DNA of 64,000 nucleotides from Tubulanus polymorphus (taxonomy: Eukaryota > Nemertea > Palaeonemertea > Tubulaniformes > Tubulanidae). Below the pieces are notes generated by a model. That model searched no databases and had not been told where the DNA came from. It saw only the letters and a list, made by a program, of their open reading frames with translations. Each line of letters begins with the position of its first letter. Positions within the stretch are counted from its first letter, which is position 1. The position numbers were made by a program, and so were the translations under genes. Where the stretch lies: the NCBI RefSeq assembly GCF_964204645.1, contig NC_134028.1:21178153-21242152 (forward strand), in the 5' to 3' direction. Shown here piece after piece: positions 12,444-22,534 of the stretch.

Positions 12444-12551
12444 CTGAAGAAGAACATGGAACCTGTTAATCGAACATGGCGAGGTGCTCCGCGGACAGAC
12501 CGTTTGAAAATTACAATAACCACATGCAAACGTGGTTAACGGATAATAAGA

Positions 12552-12846
12552 TAAAAACCCCACTATTTACAAATTGAAAGAATTTTAAAATCGACAGTAC
12601 ACGACGTTTCGATCTCACCCTAGATATCATCGTCAGGTGTGAGATATAGACTTAAAACAAGGGTATATATAATGAGGAGAACAGGTTGATTGAGTGATAT
12701 AATACCCTTGTTTTTTAGTCTATATCTCACACCTGAAGATGATCTCTAGGGTGAGATCGAAACGTCGTGTAAATTATATTTCAGATTTTTTGATTGAATA
12801 AATTCTCGATTTTAAAATTCTTTTAATTTGTACATAGTGGGTTTTC
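12552..12846. mobile_element. Palindromic element with hammerhead-like core, copy 1
   Basis: The outer inverted repeats are 'aaaaccccactatttacaaa' and 'tttgtacatagtgggtttt'. Inside, 'cgacgtttcgatctcaccc' occurs on both strands, so each arm carries the motif CTGANGA, a six-base hairpin, then GAAAC (12733-12763 plus; 12636-12606 minus). The central part is also inverted ('aaacaagggtatatata' against 'tatataatacccttgttttt' approximately). A second family member is at 34690-34892. It has no coding capacity and is probably a non-autonomous derivative of a larger element. Confidence 0.75.
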
Positions 12847-12859
12847 ATTTATTGCCCGC

Positions 12860-14100
12860 TCCCCCAAGTATGTGCTTGTAAACTTTATTATGAATGAACA
12901 GTGAATGAAGTAGATAAGTCAATTTCTTTGTGGTTTAGAATATCATTTAGAATATACTGGCGGCCTATAAAAACCTGAACAAGAAGTCACACTTTCATAG
13001 TAACTTAAATATATAGATGAATATGAATAGTTTGATCAATGTTAAGTATATAGGCGGTCATCGATTCATTACGTAAATTTCCAACGATGGAGACCCTCTA
13101 CCTTGTTGACCTGTACGCACGAGATTGAACCCCCTTGTGCGTATACGTACTACATCCGTATTTTCGCACCCTCCCCCTCTACTGTTCTCATTATCCTAAT
13201 CCAAACCATATAAGATTGCATACTTTATCAAACTTCATCAGTTCACGAACTTTTTTGAATGCATCATCGCCATTACAACGTCCAATCGGAGTTAACCACC
13301 CTATGTTTGGAGAATCACCAAGGTCGATGAGGCGTTTTTATAAAGCAACTCGTATCAAATCGCTTTACTCTGCCGTGGCACAAATCATAATCGCCTTCAA
13401 TAAATGACCCTACCTCAAAGCATTTCCATGAGCTATTTGGCCGCATTGGGTACTCGCAGTGGGGCTTTGGTTGAATAAGGTTGTAAGGAAATCGTTTTTG
13501 GACCAAAATTTCTGATGTCATTAGGGCACTAAGCCCCTGCCCCCTCTGTATGATGTGATGTAATTTACTTTAACCACCCCCCCTATTGTGCTTACGTAAT
13601 AAATGGATGACCCCATATATATTTCTTCCAAGTTTAAGCCTGGTTTTCACGACAAGTTTCCATCTACCTTTTTTACTGCCGCCAGGCTTTACCAGTAAGT
13701 TTAAAGCCCATGCCATGAAACCCAACCGTGCTATTGCACCTCATCTATATAGAAACAACATACCTTACTGCTTTTAGCTGTCATGTCATACATTTGAAAG
13801 GGAAGAAAACACTTGGCGCCTGCTGGAAAGATGGTTTAGACGATTATACCGGATGATGTATAATAAATGATGTCGTGTCGTTTTAAGCCAGCTGTCCATA
13901 TACGATATTCTGAATTATTTAGACAACTGAAGTTAATATTGAGTTAGCTTAACTCAGTTTTGTAATCGTAGATTCTCAGACTGAGGAAAAGTAAAGACGC
14001 TAATGAAAGCGTCACTCATAATCTCTCCCCGACTCACCAAAAACTGCTGCCACGTGTACAAAAAAACCCCAATAATAACCCCCACAGCCTCGAAGAAATC
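12860..14100. other. No gene seen
   Basis: Short ORFs only, none with family features. The stretch around 13540-13610 ('ccccctattgtgcttacgta') resembles ends of common invertebrate repeats, but no second copy was found in the window. Confidence 0.35.
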
Positions 14101-14122
14101 GCCATAGGGACGTGCGAACATA

Positions 14123-14250
14123 CCGACATACCGACAAACCGACAAACCGACGAACCGACAAACCGACAAACCGACGAACCGACAAACCGACGAACCGACA
14201 AACCGACATACCGACATACCGACAAACCGACGAACCGACAAAAAGACAAA
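14123..14250. repeat. Octamer tandem array (CCGACAAA-type), about 15-16 units
   Basis: There are fifteen consecutive 8-bp units of the form ccgac(a/g)(a/t)a, followed by a degenerate aagacaaa. The variants ccgacaaa, ccgacgaa and ccgacata are interspersed. The frame is open in three minus-strand registers because eight is not a multiple of three and no stop arises; these are not genes. Confidence 0.95.
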
Positions 14251-14253
14251 TCC

Positions 14254-14690
14254 GTGCGTGGATCACCCTTATATAAAGTGGCTGGAAGCGAGGGGCTGCG
14301 TGTGTGCGTAGGTTACCCTTATATAGAGTGGCTGGGATCGAGGGGCCGCGTGTGTGAGTGGATCACCCTTATATAGAGTGGCTTGGATCGAGGGGTGGTG
14401 TGTGCGTGGATTACCCTTATATAGAGTGGCTGCTATCGAGGGGCTGCGTGTGTGCGTGGATCACCCTTATATTCACCCAGTCCTGAGAATGGCCGGTTCG
14501 CGGAGCTCCGTATACTGCCTATACTAAAGAGCTCGCGTGAATCAGGGGTCGCATTAGCGATATACTGACACTAAGGTTCTCAGTGAACCCTTATATAGAG
14601 TGACCGGGATCGAGGGGCTGCGTGTGTGCGTGGATTACCCTTATATAAAGTGGCTGGCCGGATCGATGAGCTGCGTGCTTCCATCAGTTG
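14254..14690. repeat. 50-bp tandem satellite-like repeat
   Basis: The unit is 'cacccttatatagagtgg', 'ctgggatcgaggggctgcg', then 'tgtgtgcgtggat'. 'acccttatat' occurs at 14265, 14315, 14365, 14413 and 14463, giving a 50-bp period with one 48-bp unit. After about 105 bases of unrelated sequence, two more copies follow from 14587. It directly abuts the octamer array. Confidence 0.9.
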
Positions 14691-15051
14691 ATTTTCACAA
14701 TCAGGATTGTAGACATTGTCGACGAGTAGAATCGGCCGACATTTAGGATTGATAGATCTCTACTTTTACATGTTCTGGAGTTGAGCCGCACGTCCTATGG
14801 CGTAATGTCGTAAGATTCAATCAGTCCAATATTGGCGGATAAATTCCAAATACCAGTCCAATGTGATAAGTCTCTGCTGGAACTATTTAATGCTATAATG
14901 GACTTGAGCCTAAATAGTTAACACCGGACTCCGCAATCGCGGCCGAGTATCAACGGAACAGAATAATGGAACAAAGATTGAATCACCCGCGTGTTGAACA
15001 AAAGCGCGCGTAACATTTTAAATTATACAATTCGCCGCTTACATTCAGCGC

Positions 15052-15123
15052 TCCCATATGGTCTAGTGGTTAGGATACGCGGCTCTCACCCGCGTGGCCC
15101 GGGTTCGATTCCCGGTGTGGGAA
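15052..15123 (+). tRNA. tRNA-Glu (anticodon CTC), copy 1
   Basis: This is a 72-nt cloverleaf. The acceptor stem TCCCATA pairs with TGTGGGA, with discriminator A. The D arm is GGTCTAGTGGTTAGGA (internal A box). The anticodon stem-loop is CGCGG-CTCTCAC-CCGCG with anticodon CTC, and the T arm is CCGGG-TTCGATT-CCCGG (B box). A T-run ('attttt', near 15127) follows as the Pol III terminator. It lies just downstream of the minus-strand C2-domain gene. Confidence 0.95.
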
Positions 15124-15380
15124 CATATTTTTCGCTCTTTTTAGTGTTATTTTTTCTTTATAAAATGTTAGTGATTTGCTAGTTACAGCCTACATATTTG
15201 ATCTACATGCCATAGTTCGCTTTAGCACCAACCCTTTTATTGATATGTTCATTATGACGATTAGCCGTTTTGGCCCAGGCATTTTGTTGCATTCATGGCG
15301 ATTTGTATGTACTTATACTTGTGAAAAACCGCTCCAGTTTTAAGCGTAAAATGACAAGAAAGAATTCTAATTACAGTGAA

Positions 15381-15386
15381 TTTATT
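15381..15386 (-). terminator. Candidate polyadenylation signal of the C2-domain gene
   Basis: TTTATT on the plus strand (AATAAA on the minus strand), 422 bases after the stop at 15808. Position and sequence fit, but other A-rich hexamers are nearby. Confidence 0.4.
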
Positions 15387-15807
15387 ATTCATTTTCACAT
15401 ATATACACGTTGGCTTCATGATAAAGTCACGGGTGATTGTGGGCTGATTGCGGGTCCATTGGGTAGTAATGCATTGACGTGGGCACAACTCGTCATAGAC
15501 ACACGTACACGTGTCTTGTTAGCTGCTAGGCGTAGACCAGGCCTGGGTTCGGGAGAACTGCCATCTGTCGTCAACACGATGCGAAGTCGGATCCGGAGGC
15601 TAATTTTGAGAACTCGTCGCGTCCCAAAAGGACACCTTGATGTCCAACGGCAATATAAGCGCACGGGCTGTTGGACTGAAATGCAACATTTTATTTTGTT
15701 TGTTGATGTAAAAGGCACCCACAGATTTGATGGACAAGTCGCCCCCTGGATCCACTCCCACTCTCTATATATATATTGTGTTGAAGTTCGGAGTGTAGGT
15801 GATAGGC

Positions 15808-18800
15808 TTAGAACCGATGAGTCGTTAACGTATGCCAATACGATATCTTGGTCATTGGTGAAGACACCATCGCTTTCTGCCAATGCATTAATCCACTGTC
15901 AGCACCGCGTGGACCAATCACTATCTGCCCTAGGGGGCGACTCTTTCGCAGTTTACTCTTCGCGCATGCGGTGAATATAAGTTTCATGTTATGACTGGTC
16001 GCGGGATTGACGTCGAATACAAATGATTCATTATATTCGGGATTCGTTTGTTTGCGTATTATTCTGGTTTTCCGAGTCTTCACAATTTCGTCCGAGAACA
16101 TAAAACACACTCTCACAAAGACACCAACTAGAAAATAGCCATTTAAAATTGTTCACGACGGTGAATGTAAATGCACAAATCCCACCGACCTATTAACTTT
16201 TGAAGTTGCTTTTTCCAAAAGAAAATATATAGAAAGCGACTTTCACTATCAAAATCATCTTTATATCTCTTTCTAAATGGTAATCTACTCCGAATTACCA
16301 AAAGTAGAATTTAGGACATATTTGAATCACCCGCTCGTTGATTAAAGTGTGCATAGCGTTTAATACACAGCATGCGCCCGAAATAATTGTAATCCCATAT
16401 GGTCTAGTGGTTAGGATACGCGGCTCTCACCCGCGTGGCCCGGGTTCGATTCCCGGTGTGGGAACAATTTTTTTCTTACGTTGCAATTTTTTAAATAAGC
16501 CTATTAAGCCTAATGTGTTACTAGCGAACTTTCCGCCGTTTTTACCTGTACTATCCTTTTCCCAAACGTTCGGAATATAAAGATCTTGACCTCGAAGAAT
16601 CCCAACTGTTAACTTCTTAAATAATGGATCATATGCTAGTGATATATACAATTGTCCTTCATCCAAATCACTCTGAAAAACACAACGAAGAAAACATTTA
16701 AAACTGAAAGATTTGTGTTTTGCTCTTCTTTTTAGAAAATGCGTTTTGGTGGTTATGAATTTGAGCCGAGTAGTAGGCCGACTTTTCCATGCGGCCTTAA
16801 GCCTAGCGCACATCGACAAAGCGACTGGAGACAACTAGTTGCTAGTGAGCGAGTACCCCGCGCACATCGAAAATTTAGTAAAAACCAGTAACTGCGTGGC
16901 TCATGCCGGTCGCTAAATCCATAGCGCACACATCGACAGCAACTGAGATGTGGTTAAGCAAATATTCTTGAGGGCATCACACGTCACGTGACAAATAGCT
17001 TTGTTTTAGTCAGTTACAACCATGTGTTGTTGATTATGGAGCGCTCACATCGACGGATATGCGAGCAACTGAGTACAACTAGTTGCTCTAAAGTAGAACA
17101 TGAGCAACTGGGTGGAACTGGAGATAGATATGGACGCTAACCAGTCGTAAGCTCGCTCACATCGACAAATTCGAGCAACTGATTGTATCCAGCCAGTTGC
17201 TCTCATGCGCCGAAAACTGCCTGGCAACTAGTTGTCTCCAATCGCAGTGTCGATGTGCGCTAGGCTTTAGGAAGCTTATATAGCCGCTAACAACGCAGGC
17301 ACCTAATGTAAGTACTATAAGAAGAGAAAGAAACAGAAGAAATAAGTTTGGTGTGAGAAGTAATTGGGCAAAAATGAAAACTTTTAGATGACGCATAAGC
17401 AAATAAATAGTAACAGGGTTGGATGAACAAGGGATTGCACCGTCGGATGTCTGTATATTGTAATGATCAATAATTACACGAATCCTGTTGGGTTTTATTA
17501 CCAGCGAAACACGAAAAATGCCTATAATCTATAGGGAAAGTACCGGTACGTTCGTAAAAAATCAAACGGCCCCTCAGACGCACACTTGGTATTTGATCCA
17601 GCTTAAGAGATAATCGATTCACTTAGGATGACTATGTAATATTGTGATCTACGATGCTTAAGGAATAACAATAGGTATTAGTTTCACCTTAATCATTATA
17701 GGAGAAATTAAAAGTTTTCCACATAACAGAATATTTTGAACTTATAACGAAATTCCCATTAGGAACTGACTGCGACTGTGACTTTGACCTGTTGACTCAA
17801 TCATTTTGTGGGATCTATACGTATTAAATGGGAAAGCGTCATATGACACGGTTTAATTATAATTTTATCAACTCCGATAATGACAAATGAAACTTTATGA
17901 TTTCAGTTCAGCTATCGTCTGCAATAAAATTAAAAGGTTCAATTTGGTATCGGGTTATTTTAGAATGTTACAACCCGAGCAAATCACCTACACCTCTCTC
18001 ATATTGATGAAAAATATATATAAAATGTTTGTCCTTGTTTCAAATGTTTAAATGTTTTCTTTTCTCTATTTCTGGTCATTCCATCTGATATGATGGCTGT
18101 TGGTCAAGAGTGTTGTTTCATTCCAATAAATTCCATCGGATAGAAAATGTTATTGCTGGTTTTTTCATCTGAACATAGGCTTTGCATTTCTGCTCCAATA
18201 CGCGCGGTGCATTGGTACTCACCGGTAAAGACTCTTGTAAATCCATCCACATTTCATCTGCTATTGAGCTGTCGTCTGATATAGTTTTCAACGGTAATAG
18301 CACGTGACCTTTGATGGAATCTCTTGAAAACCGATCGTATTCACAAACTGTAATCAATAACTTAGTTTCAGTTCTGTAATCCGCGGATAAGTTTGTAAAC
18401 AGAAACTCCTCGTTGAAAACTGGGTCTGCGTTGCGATAGTTTTTACTGGTAAATTTCGTATCCTTGTTCGGTAGTATAGTTAACTTCAGGAATGTCGTTT
18501 CCGATGACTTTTTGCGATATTTCGATCGCAAGTTCTCGGCCCTGTTTATTCTGACTAACAGCGATTTTCTCGCGTTTCGCGGCTCAACCGAGAAACACAA
18601 TCTTCCGTGGACTTTTCGCGAACAAGCTGCGTTAACTGTCGCGGTTTCTTCGTCGTAACTGCTGTCGGAGAGATAAAGACCTTTATCCAATTCTTCTAAA
18701 CTGATACTAAACGAATCGAAACTTCCCCTTCTCGGCTGATGTCGGGTCGACAGAGTCAATCTGTCGACTGACCGACACATCGTCGACATCCGCTGTAAAT

Positions 18801-19068
18801 CCGTTAAACTTCGTCGCCTGTCGGCATTCATCTCATCACAACTCTCATAATCCAAAAAACTGTCTTGACTTCTTGTGACGAGCGGTTTTTGAAGTAACTG
18901 TATTACTGGTTCAGTTATGATAATAGTAGGTCTCCTACTCCCATCCGGGTCGCCAGGCTCGTACCCTGCATCGTCACTAGCAGCAGCAGCAGCAGCAGTA
19001 TCCCCTTTAGACTGATTATCGTAACAAAATATACGACAGCAACATTTCCAAATCACTGAAACAATCAT
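15808..19068 (-). CDS. Synaptotagmin-like protein with tandem C2 domains
   Basis: Exons, minus strand: 19068-18223, 16672-16546, 16127-15808, with phases joining at 0 and 1; 430 residues. Residues 7-16 contain a cysteine cluster (WKCCCRIFC) that could be palmitoylated, and no clear transmembrane helix is visible. A low-complexity acidic/Ser region follows. C2A spans about 154-280 (GRLCFSVEP, VFNEEFLF, KGHVLLPL) and C2B about 285-430 (GQLYISLAYDP, NPEYNESFVFDV, GQIVIGP, MHWQKAM). Loop-1 aspartates that bind Ca2+ are missing from both C2 domains, so Ca2+-independent membrane or protein binding is expected. The chosen start is the first ATG after an in-frame stop upstream; an additional 5' exon is possible. 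It most resembles the atypical, non-Ca2+ synaptotagmin group (SYT15/17-like); the exact orthologue is unsure. Confidence 0.8.
16393..16464 (+). tRNA. tRNA-Glu (anticodon CTC), copy 2, inside an intron
   Basis: Over the 72 nt this is identical to the copy at 15052, with the same A and B boxes and CTC anticodon. A 'attttttt' terminator follows. It lies in the 418-bp intron 16128-16545 of the C2-domain gene, on the opposite strand. The upstream flanks of both copies share 'gaatcacccgc', so a segment larger than the tRNA was duplicated. Confidence 0.95.
16800..17266. mobile_element. PIF/Harbinger-like MITE, TTA target duplication
   Basis: The TIRs are 'agcctagcgcacatcgaca' at the left and its inverted counterpart at the right ('tgtcgatgtgcgctaggct'), extending through 'ggagacaactagttgc'. 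TTA flanks both ends (16797-16799, 17267-17269), as for PIF/Harbinger elements. The interior repeats 'acatcgac...gagcaactg' several times. It has no transposase and is inserted in intron 1 of the C2-domain gene. Confidence 0.75.
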
Positions 19069-19328
19069 GTTTCGATGCGGTATCTTCACATACGCGGGGA
19101 AATGAACATTTCAGTTGCATATGCGCGCAGCGACATTCTTAATCGTTTCTATTAAGTGCCTCCGTCCTGAATTCCAGGTTACGACGTATAAAGGCGCTTT
19201 TACAGCTTGTGCTCGATTGCTAATTATTCCATTATTCGGTATATTCAGCGAGAGCCTGTTTATCACTAGGACATCGTACATGATAACTGGGTTTGTTGAC
19301 AATACAATCATAATCACATTTGTATACG

Positions 19329-19412
19329 GCAGGTCACCCTCTCCCCTTTCTCCTCCCCTCTCCCTCCCCTATATCTCTCCCGCTCCATCTCTCATATTTC
19401 TCTCCCCTCCCT
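19329..19412. repeat. Pyrimidine-rich (CTCCCC) tract
   Basis: About 85 bases almost entirely C and T on the plus strand ('cctctcccctttctcctc' and similar). It lies between the divergent C2-domain and first Ly6-domain genes. Confidence 0.7.
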
Positions 19413-20011
19413 AGGGGCGGATCCAGCGGGTCAATTTGACTATATTCCTTGATATTACTGCTCAATGATCTGCCAACGAAGAAGCAAGCATTGCATTGTA
19501 AAATCCATTAAAGGAAAATTTTGAAAAATAACTTGTTTTCCGTGTATCTGGGGCATTCATACTATGTACTTCTTAAGAATATGTTAGTCACATTTTTTTC
19601 TGACTATATTCCGAAATACAGTGGAATATAGCTTGGATCCGCCCCTGCTCCCCACTCCCTCTCTCTCTAAGTGATTAAAAAAAATTCATTCGATTAATGC
19701 AACTGCGGCTCGACAGCCAATTTCCGCTAGTTTAACCATATAGACTCTACAAGGAATTCATAATTGTTTCAACTCATGCTCATTCATTGTAGTACGCGCT
19801 CGTGTTGAACGGTCAATTAATAAAGGTGGCGCATGATACTAGAGTTAGTGAGACAGACACGCAGTGTATGTGTCGTATGTCGCTTTAACGGCTAATGTTA
19901 TAACGTCCCGTTCGGAGCCTCATTCGTTTATTCGAGCTGAATAATAATGAGCCCGGCTCAAGGTCTATTATCCTGACCCCGTGTGTAGACGATATCGTGC
20001 ACCGCCCGAAA

Positions 20012-22534
20012 ATGAATAAAATTTTTCTAGTTCTAGCTGTTGGACTTGTCTTTGCTTTCAGCATCGAATACAGTAAGTTGAAGATAAATGTTTGTTATAT
20101 TTTTGGCAGGGATTTCGGGCGTGTAATTGCGAGGAACGAGTCAGAAAACGGTTGTAAGTTGTAAGACATTTGTGTCGGAGCATGTAGGCCGCCATCTTGG
20201 AGGAGGTCCCCGAACATGGCGACCAGTATATATATATATATATTATATCATTTCATTAAATAAGTATTTCAGTTTGCCATCCTATTTTGCTAATAGCCCC
20301 CTCCTTCGAATGATTCAATTCTAATTTCACAGCTAAAATCAAAACTCGATTTCCAACTAAGTCAGAACAATGGAATATGTTATACTTAATAACAACTTGA
20401 AATCAATCATTCAATGCGATTTCATGTTACGAGGGTTAAGCTTATTTTCGTAATAGTTCACCTGATGAATTATTGTTTTATAGTATCACATAAAACAAGC
20501 AATTTATATTCAACCTCTTCGAGGTTTCTTCAAACTGTCCTCTTTCTTGCTCCGTTTTAGACGTAAGAAAGTATATGGACATTGTAAATTTGGGGTAATT
20601 AATTACTTCACGATATTTATGATATGCTGGTGATTTCAGATATCCTGTGGTATATGCGTATCATTTTGTAGTTGTGGACACACGCACTTCTAGTTTTCCG
20701 GCTTTCAAATCCTTATTTGTTCAAGGAGGCGTGATATTCTTCGAGTTATCGACGATCGATTCAGTGCATGATCTTGGAACAGCCTGGATTACATATATCG
20801 ATAGAAAAGTTAACATTAAAAATAGATTTATATTTCCTTTTGAAAAAAGGTGATCTTTGAAGGATTACCTATCATGAAAAAATGTGTTTCTCTAAAATTG
20901 AAGTTAAGTATGCAGCATGGTCGTTTTTAGCAGGGGCAGATTTCCACCCGGAAACTTTGAAAAGGTGCCATTTTTCCAAATACTGGTACATATTATTATG
21001 TCCTATAGAATTGGCCTTTTTCTTGCCCTCTAAATTCCAAATGCTCGGTACGACCGTACGCAGTCCTAATTTAAATTCGTTTCTGGTTGACAAACGTAGA
21101 ATTTGCTACTTCACATTCGTATGCCACAGTTTCGGTAAAGGTAAACACTCAAAACCGTCAATTGCGAATATTTTAACATGATTTCGAAAACATTTCGATA
21201 TAAGCATTTACATATACCAGTCCTATTGACAGCTGTCGTGTCTCATCGTGAAGCTAAGGAATTCATCTCTGAATGATGAAATATCAATCTCTGTATGTCC
21301 TTTATTTACGTATATCGATGCAAGACCATCTAATGTAACATGATCAGATACGCCCAGACTCCTCAGACTAGATCAATATTTCCTGATATAGAAAGAAATT
21401 CTGCACACATAGATATCTTCCCACTCCGAATGCTTGTTTATTCCACCAGAGAAGTACATGAATATCACCAATACAACTGCGAATATATTCATAGTTTGTT
21501 AATTACAATATCAGTGCATACAAGTACCGAGCAGGTAATTGGTAGACATTATTCCCATATGCTACGAATAGTATTTGCAATGCTAATAATAGGCTGAGTA
21601 AAGGAATATCAGACAATCTGTTCTCACAAATTGTACACCGAAATACGTTAAAGTGATTCGTAAGCGCTTTCAATAACATATTAGAATCGTTTTCTTAAAC
21701 TTAGAAAACAATCTTATGTAATAACGAAATACGCTGTAACCCAAGCAATTTCAGTATCGCTCGCTAAAATTATTTTCTTCAATTTATCTCATGCTTGTCA
21801 CGTAATATTTATGTATTTTCAGCCTCTTCAATCAAATGTTACCTGTGTAACACCTATGCTCAACCTTTGAAGTGTAATGATTGGTTTGACAATAGTACTC
21901 AGCCGGTTAGAGACTGTCCCGATAATACTACGCTGGGACCGGCCATCGGATGTCGAAAGATAGTACAAGAAGGTGAGTAGCAGATAAACGACGATGAAAC
22001 ATTCTGAGTTCATATTGTGTTGTTAAGCAGATATTACGAAATCTCACGCTAGAAAATAAAATCTGAAATGTTTCCTTGAAATAGTAGTAGGTATATCCTA
22101 ATAGTCCTAGGAATACAGTAATCAGAAGGTAATTTTAAGATAAAGTCGAAACCAACTCGGGGAAACATTTCGTATCCGTTTTTCCTTCTTATTGAGGAAT
22201 CTGAAGTTATATTTTCGCCTCATTCGAACTCGCTATTTCGTGTATCAAACTAAGACGTATTTCTTTTTGGAATTTTGCAGCTGAATTCGAAGGTAAATGG
22301 AACGTTCGTATAGTTCGTCAATGCGCCTATCACGGGGAGCCAGGAGCGGATGAGGGTCGTGTATGCAAGGAACGCGTCGGCACCTACCGAGTACGCGTCC
22401 GTTATTGTCACTGCAACAACAAAGATGGCTGCAATACAGCCACCGGTGCGAAGATTAGCTATGCAGCTTTGTTACCCGTCCTATTGATCACGGCAGCGTT
22501 TGGATACAAGAGTTTACACTGGACTTTATCATAG
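20012..22534 (+). CDS. Ly6/uPAR-domain protein, GPI-anchored (154 aa), LU copy 1
   Basis: Exons 20012-20072, 21823-21972, 22281-22534 (stop TAG), both introns phase 1. Exon 1 is a signal peptide (MNKIFLVLAVGLVFAFS). The mature protein begins CYLC and carries ten cysteines in three-finger order, ending YCHC...GCN, the hallmark of LU domains. A hydrophobic C-terminal tail (ALLPVLLITAAFGY) fits a GPI-attachment signal. It resembles the invertebrate sleepless/quiver group; such proteins sit on the outer cell face and modulate channels or receptors. The target here is unknown. Confidence 0.9.

Noticed and set aside
14123-14690. Possible CRISPR-like or telomeric array
   Set aside because: Units are contiguous with no spacers, and the octamer is not a known telomere repeat; a plain tandem array.
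15270-15974. Plus-strand 234-codon ORF
   Set aside because: It overlaps the C2B exon and 3' UTR of the minus-strand C2 gene and has no family signature; an antisense shadow.
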